NCBI GenBank assembly: GCA_001314815.1
Contig: LJXT01000003.1
Location: 1 to 64,000, forward strand
Reading direction: 5' to 3'
From: Algoriphagus marincola HL-49
GTDB taxonomy: Bacteria; Bacteroidota; Bacteroidia; Cytophagales; Cyclobacteriaceae
Length of the DNA: 64,000 nucleotides
Part shown: positions 47,672-57,049 of the stretch, one piece after another
How the letters are laid out: each line of letters opens with the position of its first letter
Numbering within the stretch: position 1 is the first letter of the stretch
The notes under the pieces: model-generated
The model's input: only the letters and a program-made list of their open reading frames with translations
Told to the model about the DNA's origin: nothing
Database searches by the model: none
Program-made: the position numbers and the translations under genes

Positions 47672-47695
47672 ATTATTGACTTTTTTGTCAGTAAT
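47672..47695. promoter_or_regulatory. Candidate operator dyad between divergent WYL regulator and membrane protein genes
   Basis: ATTATTGAC-TTTTTT-GTCAGTAAT, near-perfect inverted repeat with 6-nt spacer. Confidence 0.45.
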
Positions 47696-47757
47696 TGTCG
47701 TGAATAAATTATTTCTTCTTTTCAAAAAGGGAATTGAAATCGCCTAATTTTGGAAGT

Positions 47758-49344
47758 ATGCATAGGAATGAAAGCGCTGTGTTTTCAAGGAATTGGCCTT
47801 CTGTTGTTTTATGGGGAGGATCGATCTTTCTTTTTGGCTACTGGTTTTTTGGTTTTGACGGGATTACTTTCAGCGATGATGTGTATTACCTGCTTGCAGG
47901 AAGAGATTTTTGGGAGGGAAAAATGGCCACAAACGATTATCACTTTTCTAGTCGCTGGGGCGCTTACATACCCGCAGGATTAATTGTGCATTGGTTTGGG
48001 ATGAATCCCCATTGGGCATCGGCAATATCACTCTTAGCCTACCTGATTACATTTCTATTGCTCATTCGCCTGCAATCAGGAAAAGAAGGAAAGTTGGTTT
48101 TTAGCATTTGGATGCTCACGCAGGTATATTTGCTGCACTTTTTGACCAAGGTATATCCTGATGCTTTATTGGTACTATGCGTTGCTTTTGTGGTTTTCGC
48201 ATCGACCTTTCGCTTTCAAAAGCCCTTTTTGGCAGCTTTAGGAATCATTATTGGCTTTTTCGTGGGAATGGTTACCAAAGAAACCATGGTCTTATTGGGT
48301 ACTTTTCCCATTCTAATTTTATATTTTGACTGGAGGTCAAAAAAAATGAATTTATCCTTTCTAGGCTATTTGATTGCTTTGGGCTTATCCGTCATACTTC
48401 TTTATTTGGCTTATTTCTGGTGGAAGTTTGGAGATCCTTTCTACCGGGTTTCCTCTATCAATGCAGGGCATTACGTTTCTGAATTTACCTACGCAGACAA
48501 AGGCTGGAAAAGTATATGGAGACGATTGAGCTATTTGCCAATCACCACCTTTGTAGAACGCATTTATTGGCCTTGGATAGTCTTTGCTATTCCTGGAATT
48601 TGGAATGCTTTAAAGACAAAAAAACCAATAGATCTTGAGTTTTCTTTGGCTTTCCTGTCGCTCTTAATCGGTTTTTGGTTTATGAGTTCTACCCTCGAAC
48701 TCTACAATCCCATTTACCTGAACCCACGTCACCTGATCGTGATCGTTCCGATAATGGCATTTTTAATTGGCAGTGGTTGGAAAACTTGGAAGACTAACCC
48801 TAAAATGAAATGGACAATAATGTCCTTAATGATTCTAGGTGTCACCATCAGTGTATTTCAAAATGACTGGAAAACTGCGGCTTTTCAGGGGGTTCTTGCA
48901 GTCCTACTTTTCCTTCCAAAATCAAGCTGGCAACTTGCAGCATTTAGCTTAGTCCTCATAGGTCCAGCTATCTTGGCTATTCAGTATCAAAAAGGCTTAA
49001 AAGATTATCAAAATTTAATTAAATCGTTAAATAAGGAGCTATTATCTCCTGAAAATCAAACACCTATACTAGTAAACAACTTCATTTATTTCAGCAGAGA
49101 AGTACTCATACCAGAACAAGGTTTAACTGATAAAAAACTTATTCCTATAGAAAGTGCTGATTCTTTGATACGAACCGCTCCGGAAGAAATTCGGGTCTTT
49201 ATCTACAAGTATTACCAGCACGCTTATCCTCAAGAGGAAGAGGATATTAGACCGTTGGGAAGCCTACTCGAACCTTCCTACCAAATGCAGGAAGGTCAAG
49301 TAGATGGTCAGATTGAAATTCAAGTTTATAGAAGAAGGGATTAA
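47758..49344 (+). CDS. Multi-pass membrane protein, GT-C/glycosyltransferase family 39-like
   Basis: About 11-12 TM helices; N-terminal FSDDVYYLLAGRDF with acidic residues as in PMT/ArnT-like enzymes. Confidence 0.65.
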   Translation: MHRNESAVFSRNWPSVVLWGGSIFLFGYWFFGFDGITFSDDVYYLLAGRDFWEGKMATNDYHFSSRWGAYIPAGLIVHWFGMNPHWASAISLLAYLITFLLLIRLQSGKEGKLVFSIWMLTQVYLLHFLTKVYPDALLVLCVAFVVFASTFRFQKPFLAALGIIIGFFVGMVTKETMVLLGTFPILILYFDWRSKKMNLSFLGYLIALGLSVILLYLAYFWWKFGDPFYRVSSINAGHYVSEFTYADKGWKSIWRRLSYLPITTFVERIYWPWIVFAIPGIWNALKTKKPIDLEFSLAFLSLLIGFWFMSSTLELYNPIYLNPRHLIVIVPIMAFLIGSGWKTWKTNPKMKWTIMSLMILGVTISVFQNDWKTAAFQGVLAVLLFLPKSSWQLAAFSLVLIGPAILAIQYQKGLKDYQNLIKSLNKELLSPENQTPILVNNFIYFSREVLIPEQGLTDKKLIPIESADSLIRTAPEEIRVFIYKYYQHAYPQEEEDIRPLGSLLEPSYQMQEGQVDGQIEIQVYRRRD

Positions 49345-49431
49345 TTTTTTAAGACCGTTTAAAGGCCTATATAATTAATGGTTCCACTTCAACAGGACAA
49401 TGCTTTGTAGAATAACTTTCAAATCGACATT

Positions 49432-50301
49432 CTATCTCTTCTTCTGACCAATCGCAAATACCCGATTCACATTGAATCCAAGTCTAAATTCTTCACCGGG
49501 TACTCCATTGCCTCCGGCTAGCAAATAGGGTTCGTTTAACGCCTGAGAAGTCACAAAATACATTTGAAACACGTGTCCACCAGCCTCCACGTCCCAACCT
49601 ATTCCAAAATTGCTTCGAAGATCTGTATTCAAATTTGGGATGTATTGCAAAGTCAGCGAAGAGCGCTCTCCGACTTTAAACTTCCCGCTAAAACCGAGAG
49701 CAAGATAGAAATTTTCGCTTCCTTCAATTTGATAAACAGGCCTAGGGTCTACAAAATAAGCCATCATTGGACTCAGCTGCAGGCTGATTCTATCAGTGAA
49801 CTTTCTGGCAATCATCACCTGAGCGAAGTAATTGCTTCGCTCTGAGAAGTTGGGAGCATTTTCAGGGAGAAAATCATAATTACTGGTATTCACTCCCAAT
49901 CCACCTGCAAGACTGACACTGACTGGCATAGACTCATTTAAGCGCTGCTCAAGCAAATGATATCGACCAAATACCTGGTAAACCTTATCCCGGCTACTTC
50001 TCGAAACTCCAGCCGAAAACTTCTCAGAAAGCGCAAACTCAAAACTAAACTGAATATTTGCACCATTATCCAAGCCAAACAGGTTCTCAACACCTCCATT
50101 CAGCGTACCAAAAGTATGCATGATGGCAAAGTGCATGGTCTTTTTGTCCAAGGGCTCTACAGTAAGCAGATTGATATGCCTGGGAGCATGAAAAATCAGA
50201 TCCACCGGTTGATTTTCATTGACCAGTTTTCGCTCTAATTGTCCCTTCGCAGTAAAGGAAATCAAGCTGCCAATCAATATTAAAGTAAATAGCTTTTGCA
50301 T
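49432..50301 (-). CDS. DUF5777 family outer membrane beta-barrel protein
   Basis: Signal peptide, barrel-type sequence (DLIFHAPRHINLLTVEPLDKKTMHFAIMHTFGTLNGG). Confidence 0.65.
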   Translation of the reverse strand: MQKLFTLILIGSLISFTAKGQLERKLVNENQPVDLIFHAPRHINLLTVEPLDKKTMHFAIMHTFGTLNGGVENLFGLDNGANIQFSFEFALSEKFSAGVSRSSRDKVYQVFGRYHLLEQRLNESMPVSVSLAGGLGVNTSNYDFLPENAPNFSERSNYFAQVMIARKFTDRISLQLSPMMAYFVDPRPVYQIEGSENFYLALGFSGKFKVGERSSLTLQYIPNLNTDLRSNFGIGWDVEAGGHVFQMYFVTSQALNEPYLLAGGNGVPGEEFRLGFNVNRVFAIGQKKR

Positions 50302-50849
50302 CAGTTCTGTAGTTTTAGATCTGCCTCAATATGAACCAACTGCTTTTCAGCCAATTCATAGAAGACCAATTTTGGGATTTCTATATCAAAGTCTCCTAAA
50401 AGCACTTCGAAGTCTGCCTGTAATTTCACAAGGCCTTTCTCCTCTTTTTTCAGCATTCCCGGAATTTGAATTTGTTTCTCTTTTCCATGAATTTTGAAAA
50501 TACCTTCTACCTCGACAGCTACCCAATCACCAGAATCTAGGTCAGGTACAGTCAGCATTTTTCCTGTAAACTCTGCAAAGGGGTATTTATCTGTCTCCAG
50601 ATAATTTTCACGCATGTGACGATCCCGTAGTCCTATTCCGGTATCGAGGGTATTCAGGTCCAAGTAGAAATCCACCAAGTTTTTGTCCAGGTCGACCAAT
50701 CCATGGAGCTTCTGAGATACACCATCGAACTCATTCAAAGGAGCTTTGGAAGTGAAAACAGCTTTTCCGTCCTCTGTGACAAAGTTTTGACTGTAGGTCA
50801 AAAAACTGAACGCAGAAAAGAATACGAATAAAACAAGCCTTCTCATCAC
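50301..50849 (-). CDS. YceI family protein
   Basis: Signal peptide; LDTGIGLRDRHMRENYLETDKYPFAEFTG is a typical YceI motif. Confidence 0.85.
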   Translation of the reverse strand: MMRRLVLFVFFSAFSFLTYSQNFVTEDGKAVFTSKAPLNEFDGVSQKLHGLVDLDKNLVDFYLDLNTLDTGIGLRDRHMRENYLETDKYPFAEFTGKMLTVPDLDSGDWVAVEVEGIFKIHGKEKQIQIPGMLKKEEKGLVKLQADFEVLLGDFDIEIPKLVFYELAEKQLVHIEADLKLQN

Positions 50850-51331
50850 TTGGTGATGGTCAAAATATCATTGCTGATACTGGTGTCAAATCGCTCAAGC
50901 GGTCGATTAGCAGGACCTTGAAGAACGTTTCCTTCTGTGTCAAACTGTGATCCATGGCATGAGCAAGTGAATCGATTGCCTGAATAACTCCAGTTTCTGT
51001 CACAGGCAGAATGGGTACACACAGAAGTCAAAGCGCTGTAGCTTCCTCCCACATTTACCACAAGAGTTTGAGCTTCGATGATAAGCAACCAGCCTCCACT
51101 ATTGGCTAGCCCAGTTTGCTGATTTAGATCAATAGTAATCGTATTTCCTGCTACAGTAATTCCGCTTCCTCCGCCTGTAGGGGGAGTCTGAGGAGTGGTA
51201 TCTCCTTCATCTGAGCAACTGGTAAAAAAAGAAAGTCCAAAGACGGACATAGCGAGTACAGAACCGGATTTTTCCAGAAAAGCTCTGCGGGAATTTGTCA
51301 GATTCCCCGATTTTACTTGAATTGTTTTCAT
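50846..51331 (-). CDS. Rieske (2Fe-2S) protein
   Basis: CTHSAC and CSCHGSQFDTEGNVLQGPANRPL cluster-binding motifs; RRAFLEKSG Tat-like signal and lipobox-like cysteine. Confidence 0.92.
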   Translation of the reverse strand: MKTIQVKSGNLTNSRRAFLEKSGSVLAMSVFGLSFFTSCSDEGDTTPQTPPTGGGSGITVAGNTITIDLNQQTGLANSGGWLLIIEAQTLVVNVGGSYSALTSVCTHSACDRNWSYSGNRFTCSCHGSQFDTEGNVLQGPANRPLERFDTSISNDILTITK

Positions 51332-51398
51332 GATAGCTAATGTTTCGTTGGATATACGAGAACAAAAGCCTTTGTGGATTTAAAATGTTTTTTAGAGC

Positions 51399-51926
51399 CT
51401 AAAAATGCCTTCTATCGAGGATCTCTTTGAGGACAATGGCGTTCTTTAAAGAATCTTTATTTTTCACCAATTTGGCGTAAGGGTTTACTTTTTGCTTACT
51501 TCGATATTTGATAAGACGCTCACCGCTGGAAGAGGATGGAATTTCAGGAATTCCTTCAGAGGTTTTGACTGATTTTGGGTCTAAATTTTCGAAAGCGCCC
51601 TTGTAATACTGTATTTCATCATCCTGCTCTTCCAGAGGTTTGTAGGAAGAAGTAGGAACTTTTTCAGCCTTGATAGGCTCGAAGGATTCTCTTCTTTTTG
51701 GTGGGGTTTGAGGTTTGGGCTTTGGCTTGGCTTCCTCCTTGGGCTTACCTTCTTGAATATCCCGGATTTCTTTTAGCAAATCTTCAAAAGTGACCGGCTT
51801 GCTTTCATCTTCGGGAGATTGATTATCAGGCATTTCAGGGTTCTTTGCCTTCTTTTTACCACTTGTGGCCTGATAGATGAAGTAGATGATAATCGCAATG
51901 ATGTAAATAATATTCCCCAAATCCAT
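51399..51926 (-). CDS. Single-TM hypothetical protein with charged, low-complexity cytoplasmic tail
   Basis: N-terminal TM IIYIIAIIIYFIYQATSGKKK; conserved-looking FEDLLKEIRDIQEG and C-terminal KNAIVLKEILDRRHF. Confidence 0.6.
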   Translation of the reverse strand: MDLGNIIYIIAIIIYFIYQATSGKKKAKNPEMPDNQSPEDESKPVTFEDLLKEIRDIQEGKPKEEAKPKPKPQTPPKRRESFEPIKAEKVPTSSYKPLEEQDDEIQYYKGAFENLDPKSVKTSEGIPEIPSSSSGERLIKYRSKQKVNPYAKLVKNKDSLKNAIVLKEILDRRHF

Positions 51927-52073
51927 AGCTCAAGATAGATATTCTAGCCGATAATTTATCAAGGCTACCTTTGCTAATTATAAATTATGACCCAAATTAA
52001 TCGCTGACATGCAAATCAGAACAAATTATTTTAGTTTGCGTGATTAATGAGGTTCAATTTTAATACTAACACC

Positions 52074-52394
52074 ATGATCATATCAACTACCAACAGCCTG
52101 GAAGGGCACAAAGTCACACACTATCTAGGAATCGTATCCGGCGAGACCATCATCGGTGCCAATGTTTTCAAAGATTTTTTTGCAAGCATTACAGATATTG
52201 TAGGAGGTCGCTCAGGTTCATACGAACGGGTTTTAAGGGAAGCAAAAGCCACTGCGATGACTGAAATGGAAATGCAAGCGAGAAGTTTTGGTGCCAACGC
52301 TATCATCGGTATCGATCTGGACTATGAGACTATCCGTGATGGTATGCTGATGGTAACCGCATGTGGAACGGCAGTCAAAATAGAAAAACTTTAA
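52074..52394 (+). CDS. YbjQ family (DUF74) putative heavy-metal-binding protein
   Basis: Small protein GVSGETIIGANVFKDFFA-type and AKATAMTEMEMQARSFGANAIIGIDLDYE. Confidence 0.88.
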   Translation: MIISTTNSLEGHKVTHYLGIVSGETIIGANVFKDFFASITDIVGGRSGSYERVLREAKATAMTEMEMQARSFGANAIIGIDLDYETIRDGMLMVTACGTAVKIEKL

Positions 52395-52406
52395 GCTTTA
52401 CTTCAC

Positions 52407-52444
52407 CACACAAAAAATCCCGGCTTTGCGGGATTTTTTGTGTG
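52407..52444. terminator. Strong intrinsic terminator, potentially bidirectional
   Basis: Perfect 16-bp stem CACACAAAAAATCCCG/CGGGATTTTTTGTGTG, 6-nt loop. Confidence 0.9.
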
Positions 52445-52604
52445 ACAAGCCGTTACCTTTCCGGTAAAAAATTATCGGCTGGAGTTAGGTCAGAGGTTTA
52501 GATTTTTCATGCTTCAATCTCCATTCTTCCAGCTTCCTGTCCTTTGAGTTAAGAAAATTAAGCAATCACTGGAATTCCGTTTGCTCGTATTTTTCATGAG
52601 TCTG

Positions 52605-52853
52605 CTACTTCAGCTTCTTTTCCAGTTCTTTCAATAGTTGATCCGAATTAGTCTTCTTGTAAAAATGATCATTCAATATAACCACAGGAGCTGACTTACA
52701 ATGGTCTATACATTTGGTTTTGATCAACTTACAGTTTCCTTTCAAGGGCGACTTTTTAAATGATTCTTTAAGCTCTTGGCACAGGCCTTTTGCTCCTGCC
52801 TTTTTACAGTCCGAACCTGTACATACAAAAATCAATTCACGTTTGTACCTCAT
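52605..52853 (-). CDS. Small (2Fe-2S) thioredoxin-like ferredoxin domain protein
   Basis: FVCTGSDCKKAGAKG...LIKTKCIDHCKSAPVVILNDHFY four-cysteine pattern. Confidence 0.8.
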   Translation of the reverse strand: MRYKRELIFVCTGSDCKKAGAKGLCQELKESFKKSPLKGNCKLIKTKCIDHCKSAPVVILNDHFYKKTNSDQLLKELEKKLK

Positions 52854-52863
52854 ATAAGTTAAA

Positions 52864-54117
52864 TCACATACCCGAAACAGCCTGCATCATCAGGCCGGAA
52901 AGGTAAGCACCATATGTACCCACAGCGTAGCCGAGCACTGCCAAAAGCACGCCTACCGGAGCCAATGATGCATCAAAAGCTCCTGCTACAATTGGTGCGG
53001 ATGCAGCGCCTCCTACATTGGCCTGAGAGCCCACTGCTACATAAAAGAAAGGAGCTTTGATCAACCATGCTACCAGAAGCATGATCAAAATGTGGAAGAA
53101 CATCCAAAGAATTCCTATGACAAATAAGATAGGGTTATCTAAGACAGCGCCCAAATCCATTTGCATACCGATGGTGGCAACTAGAATGTATAAAAAAACT
53201 GACCCATAGCGAGAGGCACCAGCACCTTCGAGGTTTCTTGCTCGGGTAAATGACAAAGCCAAGCCAGCAGTAGTAGCTACAACCACGATCCAGAAGAAAG
53301 TCGAATCCAAGGAATAATCCTTAAGCTGCGGATAATTTTCTCCAATATAGGGTGCAAGGTTATCCGCCAGCAAGTGAGAAACACCGGTGATTCCAAATGC
53401 GATACCGAGAATCACCATACTATCAGAAAGCGTAGGAATCCGCATGATTTTGGACCTAAAATCAGCAATCTTATCCCGTAGTTCATAAATAGCAGAGGTA
53501 TCTGCTTTGAAGAAATGATCGATTTTCTCTGGCTTGGCTGCCCAATAAAGCAAAAATGCCATCCATAGATTGGCGACCAATACATCCACAGCAATCATTT
53601 GGGCGAAAAGATCCGCATCTGCACCAAATACTTCCAGCATGGCAGTTTGATTAGCCCCTCCACCTATCCACGAGCCGGCAATCGTAGCAAGTCCACGCCA
53701 GATTTCCATAGAGCCTTCTCCTCCCAATACCTCAGGGTAAAATGTGCCTACGGTAAGCAATGCCAATGGACCTCCCAGCATGATCCCGAGCGTACCTGCC
53801 AGAAACATGGTAAGTGCTTTCGGCCCTAGCTTTAGGATACCTTTCAGGTCTATGCTCAAGGTAAATAGCACCAAAGATGCAGGAAGGAAATAGCGGCTGG
53901 CAACAAAATAAAGATTCGAATATTCTCCGGAGATTATTCCCATGGAATTGAGCACCGCTGGAATAAAGTAGCAGAGCAATACCGTCGGCACCACCCGATA
54001 AAACTTCTGAAGAATCCGGTTTTGGCTAGAGGCTGTACTGAAAACTAAGGCTAAAATGGCCAGCAAAATGCCAAAAACAATGGCATCATTGGTAATTAGA
54101 GGTTCCTGTCCTTCCAT
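52864..54117 (-). CDS. DUF819 family membrane protein
   Basis: Multi-TM; GSWIGGGANQTAM and ASQANVGGAASAPIVAGAF-type motifs. Confidence 0.85.
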   Translation of the reverse strand: MEGQEPLITNDAIVFGILLAILALVFSTASSQNRILQKFYRVVPTVLLCYFIPAVLNSMGIISGEYSNLYFVASRYFLPASLVLFTLSIDLKGILKLGPKALTMFLAGTLGIMLGGPLALLTVGTFYPEVLGGEGSMEIWRGLATIAGSWIGGGANQTAMLEVFGADADLFAQMIAVDVLVANLWMAFLLYWAAKPEKIDHFFKADTSAIYELRDKIADFRSKIMRIPTLSDSMVILGIAFGITGVSHLLADNLAPYIGENYPQLKDYSLDSTFFWIVVVATTAGLALSFTRARNLEGAGASRYGSVFLYILVATIGMQMDLGAVLDNPILFVIGILWMFFHILIMLLVAWLIKAPFFYVAVGSQANVGGAASAPIVAGAFDASLAPVGVLLAVLGYAVGTYGAYLSGLMMQAVSGM

Positions 54118-54178
54118 GCTATTCTGGTTAGTTTTTACAACAATACCAACAAAAGGTCAAAAGCCCAATAGAAATAGA

Positions 54179-54811
54179 TCAGCCTTCTGCAAGCAAATGT
54201 GCCAACTCACTCAATATCATGGCTGTGGCTCCCCAGACGATTTCTCCGTGAAGATCGAAGTATGGCGTGTCTAATTCTAATTCTTGACTGATTTTCAAAA
54301 TCGTCCGTTGCCTTCTTTCCGAATTGAGAATAAAATCGAGTTGCGTGGGGAGGATCATATCGACTTCCCTGATTTCAGGAACAAATTCAGGAACTTCATG
54401 GATGGCACCAATCACAGGCGTCACGAGAAAATTGGACGTCGGAATATACAGATCGGTAAGCCTTCCGATGATCTGAACCCTCTCGGCATTCACAGCAACC
54501 TCTTCCTGCGCCTCCCTCAAAGCGGTATGGAAGATATCTGTATCCCCCGGGTCCATCTTTCCTCCCGGAAGGGCAATTTGTCCACTATGAACTCCCTTGT
54601 ATACAGGTCTTTTGATCAGCGGAAAAAGAACCTGAGATTCCCCGGGATAAAAAACAAGCAAAACGGCACCTTTTCGATGATAGTCCGGAACCCTAGGGTC
54701 AAAGCGACGCAAATCGATGGGTTGAGGAGCCATTTGTAAATGGGCTTCTTTCCCCGGTAATGGATGACGAAGCCGATCCTTCAAAAAAACGATTAATTCA
54801 TCATGATTCAT
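54179..54811 (-). CDS. NUDIX hydrolase, CoA pyrophosphatase type
   Basis: LPGGKMDPGDTDIFHTALREAQEEVAV Nudix box. Confidence 0.9.
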   Translation of the reverse strand: MNHDELIVFLKDRLRHPLPGKEAHLQMAPQPIDLRRFDPRVPDYHRKGAVLLVFYPGESQVLFPLIKRPVYKGVHSGQIALPGGKMDPGDTDIFHTALREAQEEVAVNAERVQIIGRLTDLYIPTSNFLVTPVIGAIHEVPEFVPEIREVDMILPTQLDFILNSERRQRTILKISQELELDTPYFDLHGEIVWGATAMILSELAHLLAEG

Positions 54812-54876
54812 GTCCTATGCAAGATAAGAGACTTCCAACAAGACATTCCAAAAAAAGGGCACATTTAAACACAAAA

Positions 54877-54900
54877 AAGGCCGGGCTAATACCCGACCTT
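54877..54900. terminator. Orphan terminator-like hairpin in a divergent intergenic region
   Basis: AAGGCCGGG/CCCGACCTT stem with one mismatch, 6-nt loop; minus-strand side followed by T6. Confidence 0.6.
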
Positions 54901-55122
54901 TTCCTGCTCTCAAACCTATTAAACCTATTGTAGATATTCGATTATGAATACTGTCGAAAAGTAGAAAATGTTTTCTATTACTCCAAACAATCGATTGCGA
55001 AAGATTTTCAAAATTTTATTTTCCAGATAATTTTTGACCTAAATCATTTAAAATCAAGCCTAAAGACAGAAATCTTTTCCAAAAAAAATTTTAATAACAT
55101 TCTATCTATTTTTAATCAAAGT

Positions 55123-55144
55123 TTTATGCAATCGTCTGCATAAA
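55123..55144. promoter_or_regulatory. Candidate operator dyad upstream of aceK
   Basis: Perfect 8-bp inverted repeat TTTATGCA-N6-TGCATAAA. Confidence 0.4.
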
Positions 55145-55217
55145 TTTTCACTTTTTCATTGCAGTCCTGAAGGGTCTTATTTTTTCTGTATTTTCAAAAA
55201 AAATACCAAGCCTAGCG

Positions 55218-56942
55218 ATGCCCCACAGTCCCCAATCATTGGCCAAAAGAATCTTTGATGGATTTGAAAGCTACATCCGAAGCTTCAATACCTATACACG
55301 ACTCGCTCCAAGATATTTCAGGGAACGAAATTGGCAAAATATGCAAATCAACCATAGACAAAGGTTGAGATTGTACAAGGATCTTCTATTCCAACTAGCG
55401 GATGAATTTCATGAAAAGCTTGGAGAGAATGCTTCCGACAGAGGCATTTGGTCTTCTATTAGGAAAGATTACCAAAGCTTGATATTGGGAAGGCCAGATG
55501 TGGAGTTGGCCGAAACTTTTTTCAACTCAGTCATCCGCAAAGCTTTTCCGGGCATGTCAATAGATGCTGAATTGATGTACCTGACGGAGGGCCATGAATC
55601 TTGTGAATGGAGTAGAGATAGCGATATGATCCATGTCTATCCCAGTCAGATGGGACTTGAGCCAATCATACGAAAGATTTTGGATGATTTTGATATGGGA
55701 GTTCCCTACCTGAATAAGGAGCAGGATATCCAGTTTTTAATTCAAAGTGTCAAAGATGTCATTCTCACCAGGTACAATCCGGGCCCAGAAACTACCACAG
55801 AAATACTCAAATCGGTCTTTTATCGAAACAAGGCTGCCTACCTGATCGGAAGGACTTTCGTTGGTGAAAAGTGGATGCCATTTATTATACCTATGCTTCA
55901 TGGAGAGAAAGGTGTTTTCGTGGATACTCTGATTTTTGATCGGCAGATTATGAGTCATTTATTCAGCTTTACCCGCTCCTATTTTATGGTCGAAGCTGAT
56001 GTCCCATCGCAAGTGGTCGGTTTTCTAAGCTCAGTCATTTCTCATAAAAAGACACACGAACTCTATAACGCAATCGGGTTCAACAAACATGGAAAGACGC
56101 TATTCTACCGCGACTTTCTGGACCATGTAAATCAATCTTCGGATGAGTTTATTCCTGCACCTGGAGTCAAAGGCATGGTGATGACTGTGTTCACCTCCCC
56201 CTCTTTAGATGTGGTTTTCAAGCTGGTAAAGGATCATTTCGAACCACCAAAAAGCATGACCCGGCAAGAAGTAAGGGAAAAATACAAGTTGGTTTCATTG
56301 CATGATCGCGTTGGTAGGATGGCAGACACCCATGAATTCGAATACTTTCACCTTCCACTTGATCGCATTAGTTCGGAACTGATGAAAGAGTTGAGAAATA
56401 CCTGCAACTCGCTCTTGAAAATTGAAAACAATGAATTGATTATCAAACACCTGTACACCGAGCGCAAGATGATACCACTCAACCTTTACTTGGATGATTG
56501 CACCACAGAGGATGGTTTGGAAGCGGCAGAGGATTATGGTAGAGCCATATTACAATTAGCGCAGGCGAATATTTTCCCAGGTGATATGATGACCAAAAAC
56601 TTTGGACTCACCCGTCAAAAAAGAGTCATTTTCTATGATTACGATGAGATTGAGTTTTTGACAGATATGAACTTCCGAGTGAAACCAAAAGCGGAAACAT
56701 ACGAGCAGATCTATGCCTCCGAGCCTTGGTATGATATTGCCAAAAATGACGTCTTTCCAGAAGATTTTCGGCGCTGGATGATTGGCAGAGAAGATTTAAA
56801 AGAGCATTTCCTTAATTATCACAAAAACCTTTTCGACCCGCTGCATTGGCAAAAAATTCAAAAAAGAATAAAAAGCGGTGAACTCATTCATGCATTCCCC
56901 TACCCGGAGGAAATCCGCTTTAGACCTCATGAAAGAGTCTGA
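55218..56942 (+). CDS. aceK: Bifunctional isocitrate dehydrogenase kinase/phosphatase
   Basis: Full-length AceK-like: FYRNKAAYLIGRTF, PAPGVKGMVMTVFTSPSLDVVFKLVKDHF, KLVSLHDRVGRMADTHEFE, NIFPGDMMTKNFGLTRQKRVIFYDYDEIEFLTDMNF. Confidence 0.95.
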   Translation: MPHSPQSLAKRIFDGFESYIRSFNTYTRLAPRYFRERNWQNMQINHRQRLRLYKDLLFQLADEFHEKLGENASDRGIWSSIRKDYQSLILGRPDVELAETFFNSVIRKAFPGMSIDAELMYLTEGHESCEWSRDSDMIHVYPSQMGLEPIIRKILDDFDMGVPYLNKEQDIQFLIQSVKDVILTRYNPGPETTTEILKSVFYRNKAAYLIGRTFVGEKWMPFIIPMLHGEKGVFVDTLIFDRQIMSHLFSFTRSYFMVEADVPSQVVGFLSSVISHKKTHELYNAIGFNKHGKTLFYRDFLDHVNQSSDEFIPAPGVKGMVMTVFTSPSLDVVFKLVKDHFEPPKSMTRQEVREKYKLVSLHDRVGRMADTHEFEYFHLPLDRISSELMKELRNTCNSLLKIENNELIIKHLYTERKMIPLNLYLDDCTTEDGLEAAEDYGRAILQLAQANIFPGDMMTKNFGLTRQKRVIFYDYDEIEFLTDMNFRVKPKAETYEQIYASEPWYDIAKNDVFPEDFRRWMIGREDLKEHFLNYHKNLFDPLHWQKIQKRIKSGELIHAFPYPEEIRFRPHERV

Positions 56943-57011
56943 CAGAAAAACCTCTTTTTCACATTCTGAATAATCATTTTCAATTACATTTCATTTTGAA
57001 GCGGTATAAGC

Positions 57012-57019
57012 TATTTTTG
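57012..57019 (+). promoter_or_regulatory. Candidate -7 element upstream of the esterase cassette
   Basis: TATTTTTG, about 30 nt before ATG 57050. Confidence 0.35.
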
Positions 57020-57049
57020 CAAGGCTAAGCCATCGCTTGCTACCTGCTG

